From Pseudomonadota bacterium (GTDB lineage Bacteria; Pseudomonadota; Gammaproteobacteria; Burkholderiales; SHXO01), in the NCBI GenBank assembly GCA_023430065.1, contig JAEZCG010000159.1, forward strand, positions 1 through 36,564: 36,564 nucleotides of DNA, read 5' to 3'. The position numbers and the translations under genes are program-made. This document shows, in pieces, positions 1-9,922 of this stretch. Under the pieces are notes generated by a model that saw nothing but the letters and a program-made list of their open reading frames with translations, made no database searches and was not told where the DNA came from. Numbering within the stretch: the first letter of the stretch is position 1; the number at the start of each line of letters is the position of its first letter.

Positions 1-119
1 CCTTCATGCCAGGCGCGTGGGGGGAGGGGGGGCCGTTGGTCAAACCACGCTACGAGGCTTCATGGGCGATCCCATTGAGCAATCGAGCGTTTTCGGATGA
101 GGAAATCAAAGGAATCCAA

Positions 120-458
120 ATGGCGCGAGGAGGAACTCGTCCGGGGGCAGGCAGAAAGAAGGGGTCCCTCGGAAGGCGCACGATCGGCCGGCAGCTCATC
201 AGAGACCAAGCGATTAAGCTCGACATTACGCCCCTGGAGGTGATGCTGACCACCATGCGTCAACATTGGCTGGAAGGTCGTTTAAGCGATGCCTGTACCG
301 TAGCGCGTGATGCCGCGCCTTACGTCCACCGCAAGCTGGCGTCCATGAGTGCGGACGTGCGTGTCCGTGATCCGTTTGAAGCCTGGACGACCGAGGAGAT
401 GACGCAGGCGCTCAATGCTATGAGAACAATGATTGCCAGGGGCGGCGATGAGTCGTGA
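120..458 (+). CDS. Small phage-like protein, terminase-small-subunit-like N terminus
   Basis: This encodes 112 residues when started at the ATG preceded by AAAGGA. The N terminus reads MARGGTRPGAGRKKGS, a basic glycine-rich motif common at the start of phage terminase small subunits and related prophage proteins. The rest is mostly helical, with no catalytic motif I recognise. The open frame extends upstream to an ATG at 6, but those 38 residues look non-coding and have no ribosome site. The first 119 bases hold only a G-rich run and no gene. The position at the outer part of the defence island suggests a remnant of the mobile element that carried it. Function is unknown and the phage link rests only on the N-terminal motif. 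Confidence 0.5.
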   Translation: MARGGTRPGAGRKKGSLGRRTIGRQLIRDQAIKLDITPLEVMLTTMRQHWLEGRLSDACTVARDAAPYVHRKLASMSADVRVRDPFEAWTTEEMTQALNAMRTMIARGGDES

Positions 459-469
459 GCATCAAGTGT

Positions 470-507
470 GAAGCCGGTACTTGGAAATCAAGTTCCTTAT
501 TGGCTTC
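470..507. repeat. Nested inverted repeat between phage-like gene and WYL gene
   Basis: GAAGCC (470-475) pairs with GGCTTC (502-507). Inside lies a second dyad, ACTTG (479-483) with CAAGT (489-493) around a 5-base loop. It sits just after the stop codon of the upstream gene and about 150 bases before the WYL promoter. It could be a terminator without a T-run or a protein-binding dyad. The rest of the 459-700 gap shows no convincing gene. Confidence 0.35.
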
Positions 508-654
508 CACAACGCAGACGAGCTACGAAATAGAGCAGTTGCGGGAAGGCAGAAAAGACACGAATGCCTACTTTCGTAAGCGTCGCCCAAGTCCCGGGAA
601 CTTTCGCCCCCCTTAGATTTTGTCGAGCAGCTGGGCGGTTGAATGCGTTCTCCA

Positions 655-683
655 TTGACGCCCAATCGATGAGTATATAAACT
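655..683 (+). promoter_or_regulatory. Probable sigma-70 promoter and operator of the defence operon
   Basis: A TTGACG hexamer (655-660) lies upstream of an AT-rich stretch with TATAAA (676-681, spacer 15) and TAAACT (678-683, spacer 17). The -10 region lies inside an imperfect dyad, GAGTATA...TATCTC (671-688). WYL regulators of the BrxR/CapW type are known to repress their own promoters by binding such dyads, so autoregulation is plausible. The assignment comes from position and sequence only. Confidence 0.4.
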
Positions 684-751
684 ATCTCCATCTACTAAAT
701 ATGGCAACAATCGTTCCGGACGTGCGCTGCCGATTTCGAAGGTTGTCAGTC

Positions 752-1609
752 ATGCGATGGGGCGTCGAGAAGCGACTGGAGTTCATTGAATTCCGGGTGT
801 TCTGGGAGGGCGGGATCAATCGTGCTGACATCATCGAGCACTTCGGCATCTCGGTTCCTCAGGCATCGAAAGATCTGACCCTCTACGAAGAGAAAGCCCG
901 CGGGAATCTTCTATACGACAAGAGCAAGAAGCGCTATCTGGCCGGTAAGAACTTCAAGCCCGTCTTCATGGAACCTGGGGCAGACGCCTATCTCAGTCAC
1001 CTGCAGCGAGGCACAAACGAGTCCAATACTTCGTCCGAAGTGTGGCTCGCAACTCCACCACAATTCGATGCCTTGCCTATTCCGCATCGACGGGTGGATG
1101 TTGATGTGCTCCGCGGAATGGTGGCCGCGATACGGGAGGAACAATCGATCCAAATACGCTATCAGTCCATGAGCGCGAAGCGCCCCTCACCAGAATGGCG
1201 GAGGATCTCCCCGCATGCACTGGGTAACGATGGATTGCGTTGGCATGTCCGAGCCTTTTGCCACGTCGATCGGAAGTTCAAGGACTTCATTCTTTCGCGC
1301 TGTTCGGCTACTCGCGACCCGCAAACTCCCCTCGCAAGGCCAGTTGACGACAAGTTCTGGCAAACGACGTTCAACGTAGCGCTTTCCCCCAATCCTGTCC
1401 TGAGTAAGTCCCAGCGGGCAGTAATAGCCCAGGATTACTGTATGAGGAACGGGCGCGCGGAAATCCCAGTTCGTATGGCGCTGCTCTACTACTTCCAAAA
1501 ACGTCTCCGCCTCGATACCTCCGTCAGTCCCGGCAATCCGCATGAGGTACCCGTGGTCGTCGCCAATCGCAAAGAGTTCGATGCTGCGCTCGCAGAGGCA
1601 ATGCAATGA
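752..1609 (+). CDS. WYL-domain transcriptional regulator, BrxR/CapW type
   Basis: This is a likely DNA-binding repressor that senses infection and controls the downstream defence operon. From the ATG at 752 it has 285 residues. The start RWGVEKRLEFIEFRVFWEGG followed by a winged helix (NRADIIEHFGISVPQASKDL, about residues 22-41) matches BrxR/CapW proteins. The middle, about residues 115-200, has WYL-domain features such as IQIRYQSMS and the ISPHALGNDGLRWHVRAF block. The C-terminal part would be the dimerisation wing. An in-frame ATG at 701 would add 17 basic residues. Neither start has a clear ribosome site, and I prefer 752 because family homology begins there. The stop overlaps the hsdR start (ATGA), which places the regulator first in the operon. 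Confidence 0.85.
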   Translation: MRWGVEKRLEFIEFRVFWEGGINRADIIEHFGISVPQASKDLTLYEEKARGNLLYDKSKKRYLAGKNFKPVFMEPGADAYLSHLQRGTNESNTSSEVWLATPPQFDALPIPHRRVDVDVLRGMVAAIREEQSIQIRYQSMSAKRPSPEWRRISPHALGNDGLRWHVRAFCHVDRKFKDFILSRCSATRDPQTPLARPVDDKFWQTTFNVALSPNPVLSKSQRAVIAQDYCMRNGRAEIPVRMALLYYFQKRLRLDTSVSPGNPHEVPVVVANRKEFDAALAEAMQ

Positions 1610-4600
1610 AGTCGCAGAACTTCGAGTTTCTGAAGCCTCGGTGGCCTGAGCTCGCTTCGCTTGGCGGGTTCTCGGAATCCTATGCGTATGCAGATCCCAC
1701 AAGCGCGCTCGTCAAGCTTCGATCCTTTGCCGAGAACATCACTTTCGACATTTATACGGTGCTAGGGCTACCGAAGCCCATTCGCCCGAGTTTCATCGAC
1801 CTGCTGAATGACGCAGCATTCCGCGCCGTCGTGCCCAGGGTGATCTTGGACAAGCTCCATGCCCTAAGAATGCAAGGCAACAAGGCTGCACACGGAGAGA
1901 CGGCAAAGCCGCAGACAGCCCTTTGGCTCTTGCGGGAAGCGCACGACCTGGGGCGCTGGCTCTCGACTTTCTTCGAGAGAAGCGATCCAAAGGCACTGCC
2001 TGCGTATAAAGATCCGACCCCTCCGGATACCAGCACGTCCGGCAAAGAATTGGAGCGTGCGAGAAGGAATGCGCTCGAGAAGCTCGCCGCGCAAGAGGCG
2101 CAGCTGAATGCAGTCCTTCGGGAGCTGGCCGAGGTTCGCAAGAAAGCCGAGACGGCCGAGAAGAAGTTCGCGGAGCTGGAGACGCTCGGCACGTCCGCTC
2201 GCGCCGCCGCCGACCTGTTGCGGTTTGATGAAGCGACGACGCGCACGCGCATCATCGATGGGCTCTTGGGCTCCGCTGGTTGGGACGTTGGGCCTGCGCT
2301 CACTTCGACCAGCAGTGTTGCCAAAGAGTACGAGGTTGCGGACCAACCGACGCCTACAGGCAAAGGCTTTGTTGACTACGTCCTTTGGGATGACGATGGG
2401 TCGCCATTGGCTGTCGTCGAGGCGAAGAAGACCTCTGTCGATCCAGAGCGCGGTCGCAAGCAGGCGAAGCTGTATGCCGATGCGCTCGCAAAATCGCACG
2501 GTCAACGCCCGGCGATCCTTTATACGAACGGTTACGACATCTGGCTCTGGGACGATGCCGCTGGGTATCCGCCGCGCAAGCTCTATGGGTACTACTCCAA
2601 GGATAGCCTTCAGTACCTCGTAAGGTTTCAACGCCGGAGCCGCACACCGCTCGCCGGACTCGCGCCACAGCAGGCTATCGTCAATCGCCTCTACCAGATG
2701 GAAGCGATTAAGCGCGTGACCGAGCGCTTTGAGGCGCAGCACCGAAAAGCTTTGGTTGTGCAGGCCACCGGAACGGGCAAGACGCGCGTCGCCATAGCAT
2801 TGGCCGAACTCCTCATCCGCGCGGGATGGGCGAAGCGCGTCCTCTTTCTGTGCGACCGCCGAGAACTTAGGAAGCAGGCCAAGAACGCATTCACAGACTT
2901 TCTGCCGTCGGAACCGATTAAGACCGTGAATTCGCGAGTTTCAGGCGCTTCCAATGAGCGCATTTTCATCGCAACGTACCCGGCGATGCTGAAGGTACAT
3001 CAGTCCTTCGACGTGGGCTTCTTCGATCTAATCATCGCTGATGAATCCCACCGCAGTATCTACAACGTCTATGGAGACCTTTTCCACTATTTCGACGCGC
3101 TTCAGGTCGGGCTCACCGCAACACCCGTGGACTTCGTGACACGCAGTACATTCAATCTCTTCAACTGCGAAGGCCAGTTGCCGACGGCAAACTATGATCT
3201 GGAGCAAGCCGTTGAAGAGGGGCATCTGACACCGTTCGAAGTGTTTGAGCACACCACACAGTTCCTGCGAGAAGGAATCAGGCTCGATGGTTTGACGAAG
3301 GAGCAGATTGCGCAACTGGAAGAGCAGGGCGAAGACCCGCTCCAGTACGACTTCAGCAGCGAGCAGATCGACAAGGCTATCTATAACAAGGACACCAATC
3401 GCGCCATTCTCCGGAATCTGATGGAGAACGGCTTGCGTGACGCGGACGGGCAGACGATTGGCAAGACCATCATCTTTGCGCGGAATCACGATCACGCCGT
3501 CTTGATGAGCCGCTTGTTCGATGAGATGTATCCGCAATACGGCGGTCAGTTCTGCCAAGTCATCGACACCTACGATCCGCGCGCGGAGCAGTTGATCGAC
3601 GACTTCAAGGGACAGGGAGATAACGCCGATCTCACCATCGCCATTTCCGTTGACATGCTAGATACAGGCATCGACGTTCCGGAAATCCTTAATCTCGTCT
3701 TCGCAAAGCCCGTCCGCTCGCCTGTGAAGTTTTGGCAGATGGTCGGACGCGGTACGCGCCTGTGCCCCGATCTTTTCGGCCCCGGCAAGGACAAGACTGT
3801 TTTTCGAATTTTTGACCATTGGGGCAACTTCGAGCGTTTTGAGATGGGATACCAGCCCGCAGAGCCGAAGCGGTCTAAATCTACTCTTCAGCTCGTCTTT
3901 GAAGAGCGGCTGACGCTCGCCGAAACGGCGCTACGCAAGAGCGAGGTCAGCGTCTTCGATACGGTGATCAAACTGATCGAGGCCGACATCGCGGACTTGC
4001 CAGAAGATTCAGTTTCTGTGCGTGAGAAATGGCGCGAGCGTCGTTCGGCGCTGGAGCAAGGTCGCTTGCAGCAGTTTGCCCCGGCAACGGTCGCGATGCT
4101 GCGCACGACGCTTGGCCCGTTGATGCAATGGCGGACGACTCACGGCTTCGGCGAAGCGCACGCATTCGACCTCCTTGTAACTCGCATGCAGGTCGCGGTC
4201 CTCAACGGTACTGCGAGCTTGGACGACTTGAAGATCGACTTCTTCGAGCGCCTTGACCGCCTGCAAATGCATCTCAACCCGGTCCGCGAGCGCGCGGAGG
4301 AGATCAAGCGCGCCAAATCGCCAACGTTCTGGGCCGACATCTCGGCGAGCGCGCTGGAATCCGTGCGTGGGCCTCTGCGCGAAATCATCCATTACCGCGA
4401 GAAAGATACGAGCGGCGGCATCCCGGCGAAGGTCATTGATGTGTCGGAAGACGTATCGAGCATCATGACTTCGCGCCGTAGCACCAGCCTGCGGACTGTA
4501 GACATGAAGGCTTACAAGCAGCTCGTCGAGGCCGAGTTGAAGAAGCATTTCGAAACCAATCCTGTCCTGAAGAAGATTCGTGCGGGCGAGGCCGTATCGA

Positions 4601-5022
4601 AGGAGGATCTGCAGTCACTCGTGTCCCTTGTCCTGACGCAGAACCCGCACGTGTCGGTTAAAGACCTGAACGACTTCTTCCAGTCCACCGCGCTGCCACT
4701 CGAAACTACGATTCGTGCCATTGTCGGCCTCGATCCGGATGCGGTTAAGTCGAGGTTCTCGGCGTTCGTCCTGAAGCACCCGGCACTCACCGCGAAGCAA
4801 ACGCGCTTCTTGGCCCTGCTTCAGAACCACATCATCAAGTTCGGCTTCATTACCATCGACCGTCTTTACGAGCAGCCTTTCACCGTCGTCGACGCCGATG
4901 GACCGGAAGGCATCTTTGAGCGCCGGGAAGACGTCGATGACCTCATGAAGATCGTGAACCTGTTTGCACCGAGTCCACGCGACGATGGCGCTGACTCAAT
5001 CGATAGGACGAAGCAGCAATGA
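1606..5022 (+). CDS. hsdR: Type I restriction enzyme, R (endonuclease/translocase) subunit
   Basis: HsdR translocates and cuts unmodified DNA as part of the R2M2S complex. The 1138-residue protein starts with a DUF4145-like region (about 1-120), then a charged coiled coil (about 145-195). Next comes the HsdR_N nuclease domain with a PD-(D/E)xK pattern: FVDYVL near residue 256 and VVEAKK near 270. The SF2 motor shows Walker A (QATGTGKT, about 386), a DESH box (about 480), GLTATP, and motif VI-like QMVGRGTR. The C-terminal helical region should contact the methylase core. All catalytic motifs appear intact. The gene overlaps the WYL gene upstream and hsdM downstream, each by an ATGA. Confidence 0.97.
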   Translation: MKSQNFEFLKPRWPELASLGGFSESYAYADPTSALVKLRSFAENITFDIYTVLGLPKPIRPSFIDLLNDAAFRAVVPRVILDKLHALRMQGNKAAHGETAKPQTALWLLREAHDLGRWLSTFFERSDPKALPAYKDPTPPDTSTSGKELERARRNALEKLAAQEAQLNAVLRELAEVRKKAETAEKKFAELETLGTSARAAADLLRFDEATTRTRIIDGLLGSAGWDVGPALTSTSSVAKEYEVADQPTPTGKGFVDYVLWDDDGSPLAVVEAKKTSVDPERGRKQAKLYADALAKSHGQRPAILYTNGYDIWLWDDAAGYPPRKLYGYYSKDSLQYLVRFQRRSRTPLAGLAPQQAIVNRLYQMEAIKRVTERFEAQHRKALVVQATGTGKTRVAIALAELLIRAGWAKRVLFLCDRRELRKQAKNAFTDFLPSEPIKTVNSRVSGASNERIFIATYPAMLKVHQSFDVGFFDLIIADESHRSIYNVYGDLFHYFDALQVGLTATPVDFVTRSTFNLFNCEGQLPTANYDLEQAVEEGHLTPFEVFEHTTQFLREGIRLDGLTKEQIAQLEEQGEDPLQYDFSSEQIDKAIYNKDTNRAILRNLMENGLRDADGQTIGKTIIFARNHDHAVLMSRLFDEMYPQYGGQFCQVIDTYDPRAEQLIDDFKGQGDNADLTIAISVDMLDTGIDVPEILNLVFAKPVRSPVKFWQMVGRGTRLCPDLFGPGKDKTVFRIFDHWGNFERFEMGYQPAEPKRSKSTLQLVFEERLTLAETALRKSEVSVFDTVIKLIEADIADLPEDSVSVREKWRERRSALEQGRLQQFAPATVAMLRTTLGPLMQWRTTHGFGEAHAFDLLVTRMQVAVLNGTASLDDLKIDFFERLDRLQMHLNPVRERAEEIKRAKSPTFWADISASALESVRGPLREIIHYREKDTSGGIPAKVIDVSEDVSSIMTSRRSTSLRTVDMKAYKQLVEAELKKHFETNPVLKKIRAGEAVSKEDLQSLVSLVLTQNPHVSVKDLNDFFQSTALPLETTIRAIVGLDPDAVKSRFSAFVLKHPALTAKQTRFLALLQNHIIKFGFITIDRLYEQPFTVVDADGPEGIFERREDVDDLMKIVNLFAPSPRDDGADSIDRTKQQ

Positions 5023-6542
5023 TTACGGGCCCCCTCAAACGCGACATCGACGCACTCTGGCTAGAATTCTGGCAGGGCGGCATTACCAATCCGCTGACCG
5101 TCATCGAGCAGATCACCTATCTAATGTTCGTGCGCTTGCTCGACGTAAACGAGTCCCGTGATGAGAACCGCGAACGCCGCAGCGGGAAGAATTTCAAACA
5201 CCGCTTCGCGCCCGATGAACAAGAACTTCGCTGGTCTCACTTCCGGCACCTGGGCGCGGATGAAATGTTGCCGCTTGTCCGCGACAAGGTCTTTCCGCAT
5301 TTCCGGAAGGCATCCACCAGTGGCTCGACATTCGCAGAGTTCATGAAGGACGCGCAGTTGATGATCCAGAAGGCAAACCTTCTGGTGAAAGCCGTCAACA
5401 TGATCGACAAGCTGCCGCTGACCGAAGGCGACACCAAGGGGGACCTCTACGAATACCTGCTCAGCAAGCTGACCACGGCAGGAATCAACGGTCAGTTCCG
5501 GACGCCAAGGCACATCATTCGCTTGATGGTCGATATGCTGGAGCCAAAGCCGACCGATGTGATCGGCGACCCGGCTGCGGGTACAGGCGGATTCCTCGTT
5601 CAGGTGATGGAGCACCTGATGGAAAAATTCACATCGCCGGAAGGGGTGATTGAGGAAACCGATCCGGAGACCGACAAGGTCAGCAAGATCTTCACCGGCG
5701 ACCTGCTTGAAGGCCACCGCGAGCACATTCGCACATCGATGTTCCACGGCTTCGATTTCGACGCAACGATGCTTCGCATCGCGGCGATGAACCTTATGCT
5801 TCACGGCGTTGATGACCCGGATATTCACTATCAAGACACACTCAGTAATGGTTTTGCCGAACGTTTCCCTAACGCCGCAAAGGATGGCTTCGATATAGTT
5901 CTGGCCAACCCCCCATTCAAGGGCAGCCTCGACTACGACGACGTAGACGCGGGCCTTCTCCGTCAGGTAAAGACGAAGAAGACGGAGCTTCTTTTTCTTG
6001 TGCTGATCTTGCGCATGCTTAAGGTCGGTGGCCGCTCGGCAACGATTGTTCCAGACGGTGTGCTTTTCGGTTCATCGACGGCCCACGTCGCCGTCCGCAA
6101 ATTGCTCATCGACAGTAACCAGCTTGAGGCCGTCATCTCACTGCCGAGCGGTGTGTTCAAACCCTATGCAGGAGTGTCCACCGGAATTCTTGTCTTCACG
6201 AAGGGCGGTCGGACGGACAACGTCTTTTTCTACGATGTTGAGGCCGATGGCTTCTCGCTGGACGATAAGCGAGACCCGATTTCGGACAATGATCTACCGG
6301 ACTGCCGCGAGCGATGGAAGTTGCGCAATGGCACGCGAGACAATGATCGGAGGGGAAAATCCTTTTTCGTCCCTGCAGCCGAAATCCGTGAAACAAACTA
6401 TGACTTGTCGCTTGGTCGGTACAAGGAGCGCGTGCATATAGAAGAGAAGTACGACCCTCCCAAAGTCATCTTACAGCGTTTGAAAGAGCTTAACGCTGCC
6501 ATCAGCAGCGACGTGGTGGAGCTTGAGGGACTTCTCAAATGA
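5019..6542 (+). CDS. hsdM: Type I restriction-modification DNA adenine methylase, M subunit
   Basis: HsdM transfers methyl groups from S-adenosylmethionine to adenine N6 in the host recognition sites, protecting them from HsdR. The 507-residue protein has the usual length. An N-terminal helical HsdM_N domain spans about residues 1-150. The methylase fold follows, with the AdoMet motif [10 protein letters not shown] (about 184-193) and catalytic motif IV NPPF (about 297-300). The start ATG overlaps the hsdR stop, and the stop TGA at 6540-6542 overlaps the hsdS ATG at 6539. Stoichiometric co-translation with HsdS is the usual reason for such coupling. Confidence 0.97.
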   Translation: MITGPLKRDIDALWLEFWQGGITNPLTVIEQITYLMFVRLLDVNESRDENRERRSGKNFKHRFAPDEQELRWSHFRHLGADEMLPLVRDKVFPHFRKASTSGSTFAEFMKDAQLMIQKANLLVKAVNMIDKLPLTEGDTKGDLYEYLLSKLTTAGINGQFRTPRHIIRLMVDMLEPKPTDVIGDPAAGTGGFLVQVMEHLMEKFTSPEGVIEETDPETDKVSKIFTGDLLEGHREHIRTSMFHGFDFDATMLRIAAMNLMLHGVDDPDIHYQDTLSNGFAERFPNAAKDGFDIVLANPPFKGSLDYDDVDAGLLRQVKTKKTELLFLVLILRMLKVGGRSATIVPDGVLFGSSTAHVAVRKLLIDSNQLEAVISLPSGVFKPYAGVSTGILVFTKGGRTDNVFFYDVEADGFSLDDKRDPISDNDLPDCRERWKLRNGTRDNDRRGKSFFVPAAEIRETNYDLSLGRYKERVHIEEKYDPPKVILQRLKELNAAISSDVVELEGLLK

Positions 6543-7696
6543 TTGAGACGGTTCCGCTTGGAAATGTTGTTGGGGTATCAGCTGGACAACCTGCGCCAAA
6601 GTCTAGTGACTTCTCCGATTACGGTCATCCGTTTATTCGGGCTGGAAGTGTCGAAAGGCTTCTCAACGGCTCGACGGAAAGTGAATGCGAAAAGATAACC
6701 GATGAAACTGCGAACAGGCTGAGACTAAAGCTCCATCCCAGAGACACAGTTGTGTTCGCAAAGAGTGGGATGTCAGCAAAGATCGGAAGGGTGTACCGAC
6801 TACGTGAACCGGCTTATGTTGCTAGTCACTTGGCTACTCTTGTTCCCACCGGGGAATACGATCCGTCGTTTCTCACTTATTGGCTCAGACAGTTCCCGCC
6901 TTCGCATTTGATTAAGGATGAAGCCTATCCATCTATTCGCGTATCGGATATTGCAGAACTTCGTGTTCCACTGTTACCTGTTAGAGAGCAACACCGCATT
7001 GCCACCATCTTGGACAAGGCGTATTCGATTCGGACAAAGCGCCAGCAAGCCTTGAATTTAGCGAATGACGTTCTAAAGGCGGAGTTTCGTCAGCTGCTGC
7101 GGGAAGACCATTGGCCAACTGCAGAGTTGAGTGACGTGGTAGCGGAAGGTACGATTGTGACTTATGGGATAGTCCAAGCTGGTGCAGAGTACACCGGCGG
7201 CGTTCCCTATATCAGAACGGGCGACATCAAGGATGGAAAGATTGTCGTGGATGGACTTCGGCGTACGGCTCCGGAGATTGCGGCGAAGTTTTCTAGATCA
7301 ACCGTGCGCACCGGTGACATCGTAATGAGCATACGGGCAACGGTAGGCACGACCGCCATCGTGCCGCGAGAGTTGGATGGCGCTAACCTGACTCAGGGAA
7401 CAGCACGCATATCGCCCGGCAGTCGAGTAACGCGAGAATATCTGTTGTGGTATCTGCGTTCTTCTGTCTGCCAGAACTGGATAGAGACGCAGGTTAAGGG
7501 CGCGACGTTCCGAGAGATCACACTCACTAGACTGCGTGAAATGGAGGTCCCGCTACCTCCAATGGAGCGACAAAGAGAGTTTTCTCGCTTTGCGCAGAAA
7601 CTTGATTCCGTGGTGAGGACGCTGGAGGAGGGTTTGGCGGCAACTTCCGACCTCTTCGCTTCTCTCTCACAGCGCGCCTTCCGAGGTGAGCTTTGA
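6539..7696 (+). CDS. hsdS: Type I restriction-modification specificity subunit
   Basis: HsdS recognises the bipartite DNA target for methylation and cleavage. The 385-residue protein has the expected two halves, each a target-recognition domain followed by a conserved helical spacer. The first spacer begins near [18 protein letters not shown] (about 140-157), the second near [19 protein letters not shown] (about 335-353). It ends SQRAFRGEL, a typical HsdS C terminus. Lines I inspected in this gene look visibly less G+C-rich than hsdR and hsdM, in keeping with the known exchange of recognition domains. The target sequence cannot be read from the protein. The stop forms a TTGA overlap with the next gene. 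Confidence 0.95.
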   Translation: MIETVPLGNVVGVSAGQPAPKSSDFSDYGHPFIRAGSVERLLNGSTESECEKITDETANRLRLKLHPRDTVVFAKSGMSAKIGRVYRLREPAYVASHLATLVPTGEYDPSFLTYWLRQFPPSHLIKDEAYPSIRVSDIAELRVPLLPVREQHRIATILDKAYSIRTKRQQALNLANDVLKAEFRQLLREDHWPTAELSDVVAEGTIVTYGIVQAGAEYTGGVPYIRTGDIKDGKIVVDGLRRTAPEIAAKFSRSTVRTGDIVMSIRATVGTTAIVPRELDGANLTQGTARISPGSRVTREYLLWYLRSSVCQNWIETQVKGATFREITLTRLREMEVPLPPMERQREFSRFAQKLDSVVRTLEEGLAATSDLFASLSQRAFRGEL

Positions 7697-8231
7697 CGGC
7701 CGCTACGCACAAATTGAGCTTGCCGGGGAAGATACTTCAACGTGGCCTGTGGCTCTACGTGTGGCGAGTCGAAACGCCGCAGGGTGCGATGCTCCATATC
7801 GGTCGCACTGGGGATAGCAGCAGTCCGCATGGGACTGCGCCCTATACGCGCATGGGGCAACACCTGAGGCTTTCAAACGCCGCTAATAGCCTACGAAGGC
7901 TGCTAATCGAGAACCGTGCGATGCCGGAGGGCTGCGCGCGCTTTGAGTTGATTTCTTACGGGCAATCTATCCCGATATCGGCCTTAAGGATCAGCCACGC
8001 GATGAGCAGATGCGATTGCATACGCCCGTACGCGACAAGATGGCCGGATCGGAATGGAAGCTGAGGGATGCGTTGCATGAGTTCAGCTACCGCGTCCTTG
8101 ATGTCGTCCACTTGAGGAAGGAGTATGACAACAATGTTTGGAACGACACGCGGACGGCCTTCGCAGCAAGTTTCCCGAAACTGGCGTCTTGCACAGGCAT
8201 GACGCAGAAGAAAGCGGCGAGAGGGGCCTGA
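7693..8231 (+). pseudogene. GIY-YIG-like gene in RM operon, disrupted by a one-base frameshift
   Basis: The reading frame starts at a TTG overlapping the hsdS stop (TTGA). It encodes LWLYVWRVETPQGAMLHIGR followed by TGDSSSP and RMGQHL, which resembles the first part of a GIY-YIG nuclease fold with the catalytic-type arginine in HIGRTGD. At the G run 7960-7962 the frame is lost. Continuing in the -1 frame restores a sensible protein (AIYPDIGLKDQPRDEQMRLH and on) that ends at 8229-8231 and overlaps the next ATG by one base. One missing G, an assembly error or a true indel would explain it. There is no canonical slippery heptamer, so programmed frameshifting is less likely. Full length would be about 179 residues. 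The nuclease assignment is tentative. Confidence 0.65.
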
Positions 8232-9922
8232 TGAGGTTAACGCGACTCGAGATCGAGAACTTCAAGGGCATCGGCGCGAGACAGTCGATTGCCTTCAAGC
8301 CGATCACGCTGCTCTTTGGGCCGAACAGTGCAGGCAAGAGCACGATCTTGCAGGCGCTGCACTATGTTCGGGAAATCCTTGAGCGCCGAAATCCAGACCC
8401 GGATCAGACCATTGCGGGCGGGTTGATCGACCTCGGCGGATTCAAGTCGCTCGTCCACAACCATGAACTTGATCGCGCGATCACGATCAAGCTCGTTCTC
8501 GATCTATCTGAAGCGCAGGGCAGTGATCGCCTGCCCTTGAATGCCGGGACGGCGCTGCGGGATACGGATTTCGAGAACCTCGCCGTGCGATATATCGTTG
8601 GCGAGAATTCTGACCTTAAAGACTATGCGGTCGTACAAGTGGTCGGCGTGGAAGTTGAAGTGCGTTGGAGCGATCTTCTTGCGGGGCCTTATGTATCCGC
8701 GCTGACCGTAGAGATGGATGGCGCGCCGATTGCCGCAATCAAATCCCCGCCGCAGACAGGCCGCGCGATCATCACGGAGTTCAATTTTGATCACCCGCTG
8801 TTCTTAAAAGTTGTAGATCCTGATGATGCCCCACTAGAATCTTCCGACGAGAGTGTGAAGGTCTCGCCGTTTGAGGATGAGGTGTGGGAGCTGTCTCGCG
8901 CGATGGCGAATGAGTCTTCGCCAGTTGCAGCGCGGGAATTTGCTGTTGCTGTCGCTACAGACGTCGGCGCTCTGCCGGATTTGGATAAGCTGTTGTCATC
9001 TGATTTGCGTGACCCGGACGTGAAGAAGCTCGAAGTCGAGCAGGGAACGCCTCGTGTTCGTGCTCTGAGCAGGCTACTCGACGAACTGCTGCTTGGTCCG
9101 ACGCGGATAGCGCGCGATTGGCTCAATGCGATGACGTACATCGGGCCTCTGCGCGAAATTCCCGCGCGCAGCTTTCGTCCGCGTCAATCGCCGGACGAAT
9201 CGCGTTGGGCGCAAGGTCTGGCTGCGTGGGATCTTCTCTATTCGGATATCAATGGCGATCTCATCGACGCGGTGAACGAGTGGCTTGGCGGCGAAGGCAA
9301 GTTAGACACTGGCTACCGATTGGAAAAGGTGAGCTTTCGCGAGATCGGCATTCCGAGCCGGATGAGCACGATCTTCGAGCGTGGATTGACCGAAGACGAT
9401 CTTGGCGAGCTGCAAGAGCTTTATTCGAATCTAGAAACGCGCACGGAAGTCGCGCTGCGTGATTTCGAGAAGGGAATCATCGTCGCGCCAAGCGATGTTG
9501 GCGTTGGCATCTCGCAAATGATCCCGGTAGTTGTCGCGTGCTTGGCAAAGAGGGTCAGCGGCCTGCTTGCCATCGAACAGCCCGAGCTTCACATCCATCC
9601 GGCGGTTCAGGTCGGCATCGGTGATCTTCTGATTCACGCGGTCGAGCTTGGCGATGCGGGCCCCGCGACAGAGAAGTCGATGCTGATCGAGACGCATAGC
9701 GAGCACATCATGCTCCGCCTTTTGCGTCGGATCAGGGAAACAACGGAAGGGGAATTGCCCCCCGGTGCGCCGTCTATGACGGCAGAGGCGCTTTCCGTTA
9801 TCTACGTTGAGGGCGGCGATCAAGGCGTTCAGTTCAGGCAGCTCCGGATTGATCAGGCGGGGGAGTTCCGCGATCAGTGGCCGAATGGCTTCTTTGAAGA
9901 GCGAGCCGGGGAGCTGTTCTGA
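8231..9922 (+). CDS. OLD-like AAA ATPase with DUF3696-type C terminus
   Basis: This is an ABC/SMC-type ATPase of the OLD-like group, often the sensor or motor of two-gene defence systems. The 563-residue protein starts MRLTRLEIENFKGIG, followed by Walker A GPNSAGKST (about 30). A long helical insertion follows. The signature-like GVGISQMIPVV lies near residue 427, Walker B LLAIEQPELHIHP near 445, and the ETHSEH D-loop/switch near 487. The C terminus QWPNGFFEERAGELF is characteristic of DUF3696. No TOPRIM nuclease domain is visible, so the effector is probably the next gene. The ATG at 8231 was chosen because homology begins there and it overlaps the previous stop as TGATG. The stop overlaps the next ATG in the same way. 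Confidence 0.9.
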   Translation: MRLTRLEIENFKGIGARQSIAFKPITLLFGPNSAGKSTILQALHYVREILERRNPDPDQTIAGGLIDLGGFKSLVHNHELDRAITIKLVLDLSEAQGSDRLPLNAGTALRDTDFENLAVRYIVGENSDLKDYAVVQVVGVEVEVRWSDLLAGPYVSALTVEMDGAPIAAIKSPPQTGRAIITEFNFDHPLFLKVVDPDDAPLESSDESVKVSPFEDEVWELSRAMANESSPVAAREFAVAVATDVGALPDLDKLLSSDLRDPDVKKLEVEQGTPRVRALSRLLDELLLGPTRIARDWLNAMTYIGPLREIPARSFRPRQSPDESRWAQGLAAWDLLYSDINGDLIDAVNEWLGGEGKLDTGYRLEKVSFREIGIPSRMSTIFERGLTEDDLGELQELYSNLETRTEVALRDFEKGIIVAPSDVGVGISQMIPVVVACLAKRVSGLLAIEQPELHIHPAVQVGIGDLLIHAVELGDAGPATEKSMLIETHSEHIMLRLLRRIRETTEGELPPGAPSMTAEALSVIYVEGGDQGVQFRQLRIDQAGEFRDQWPNGFFEERAGELF

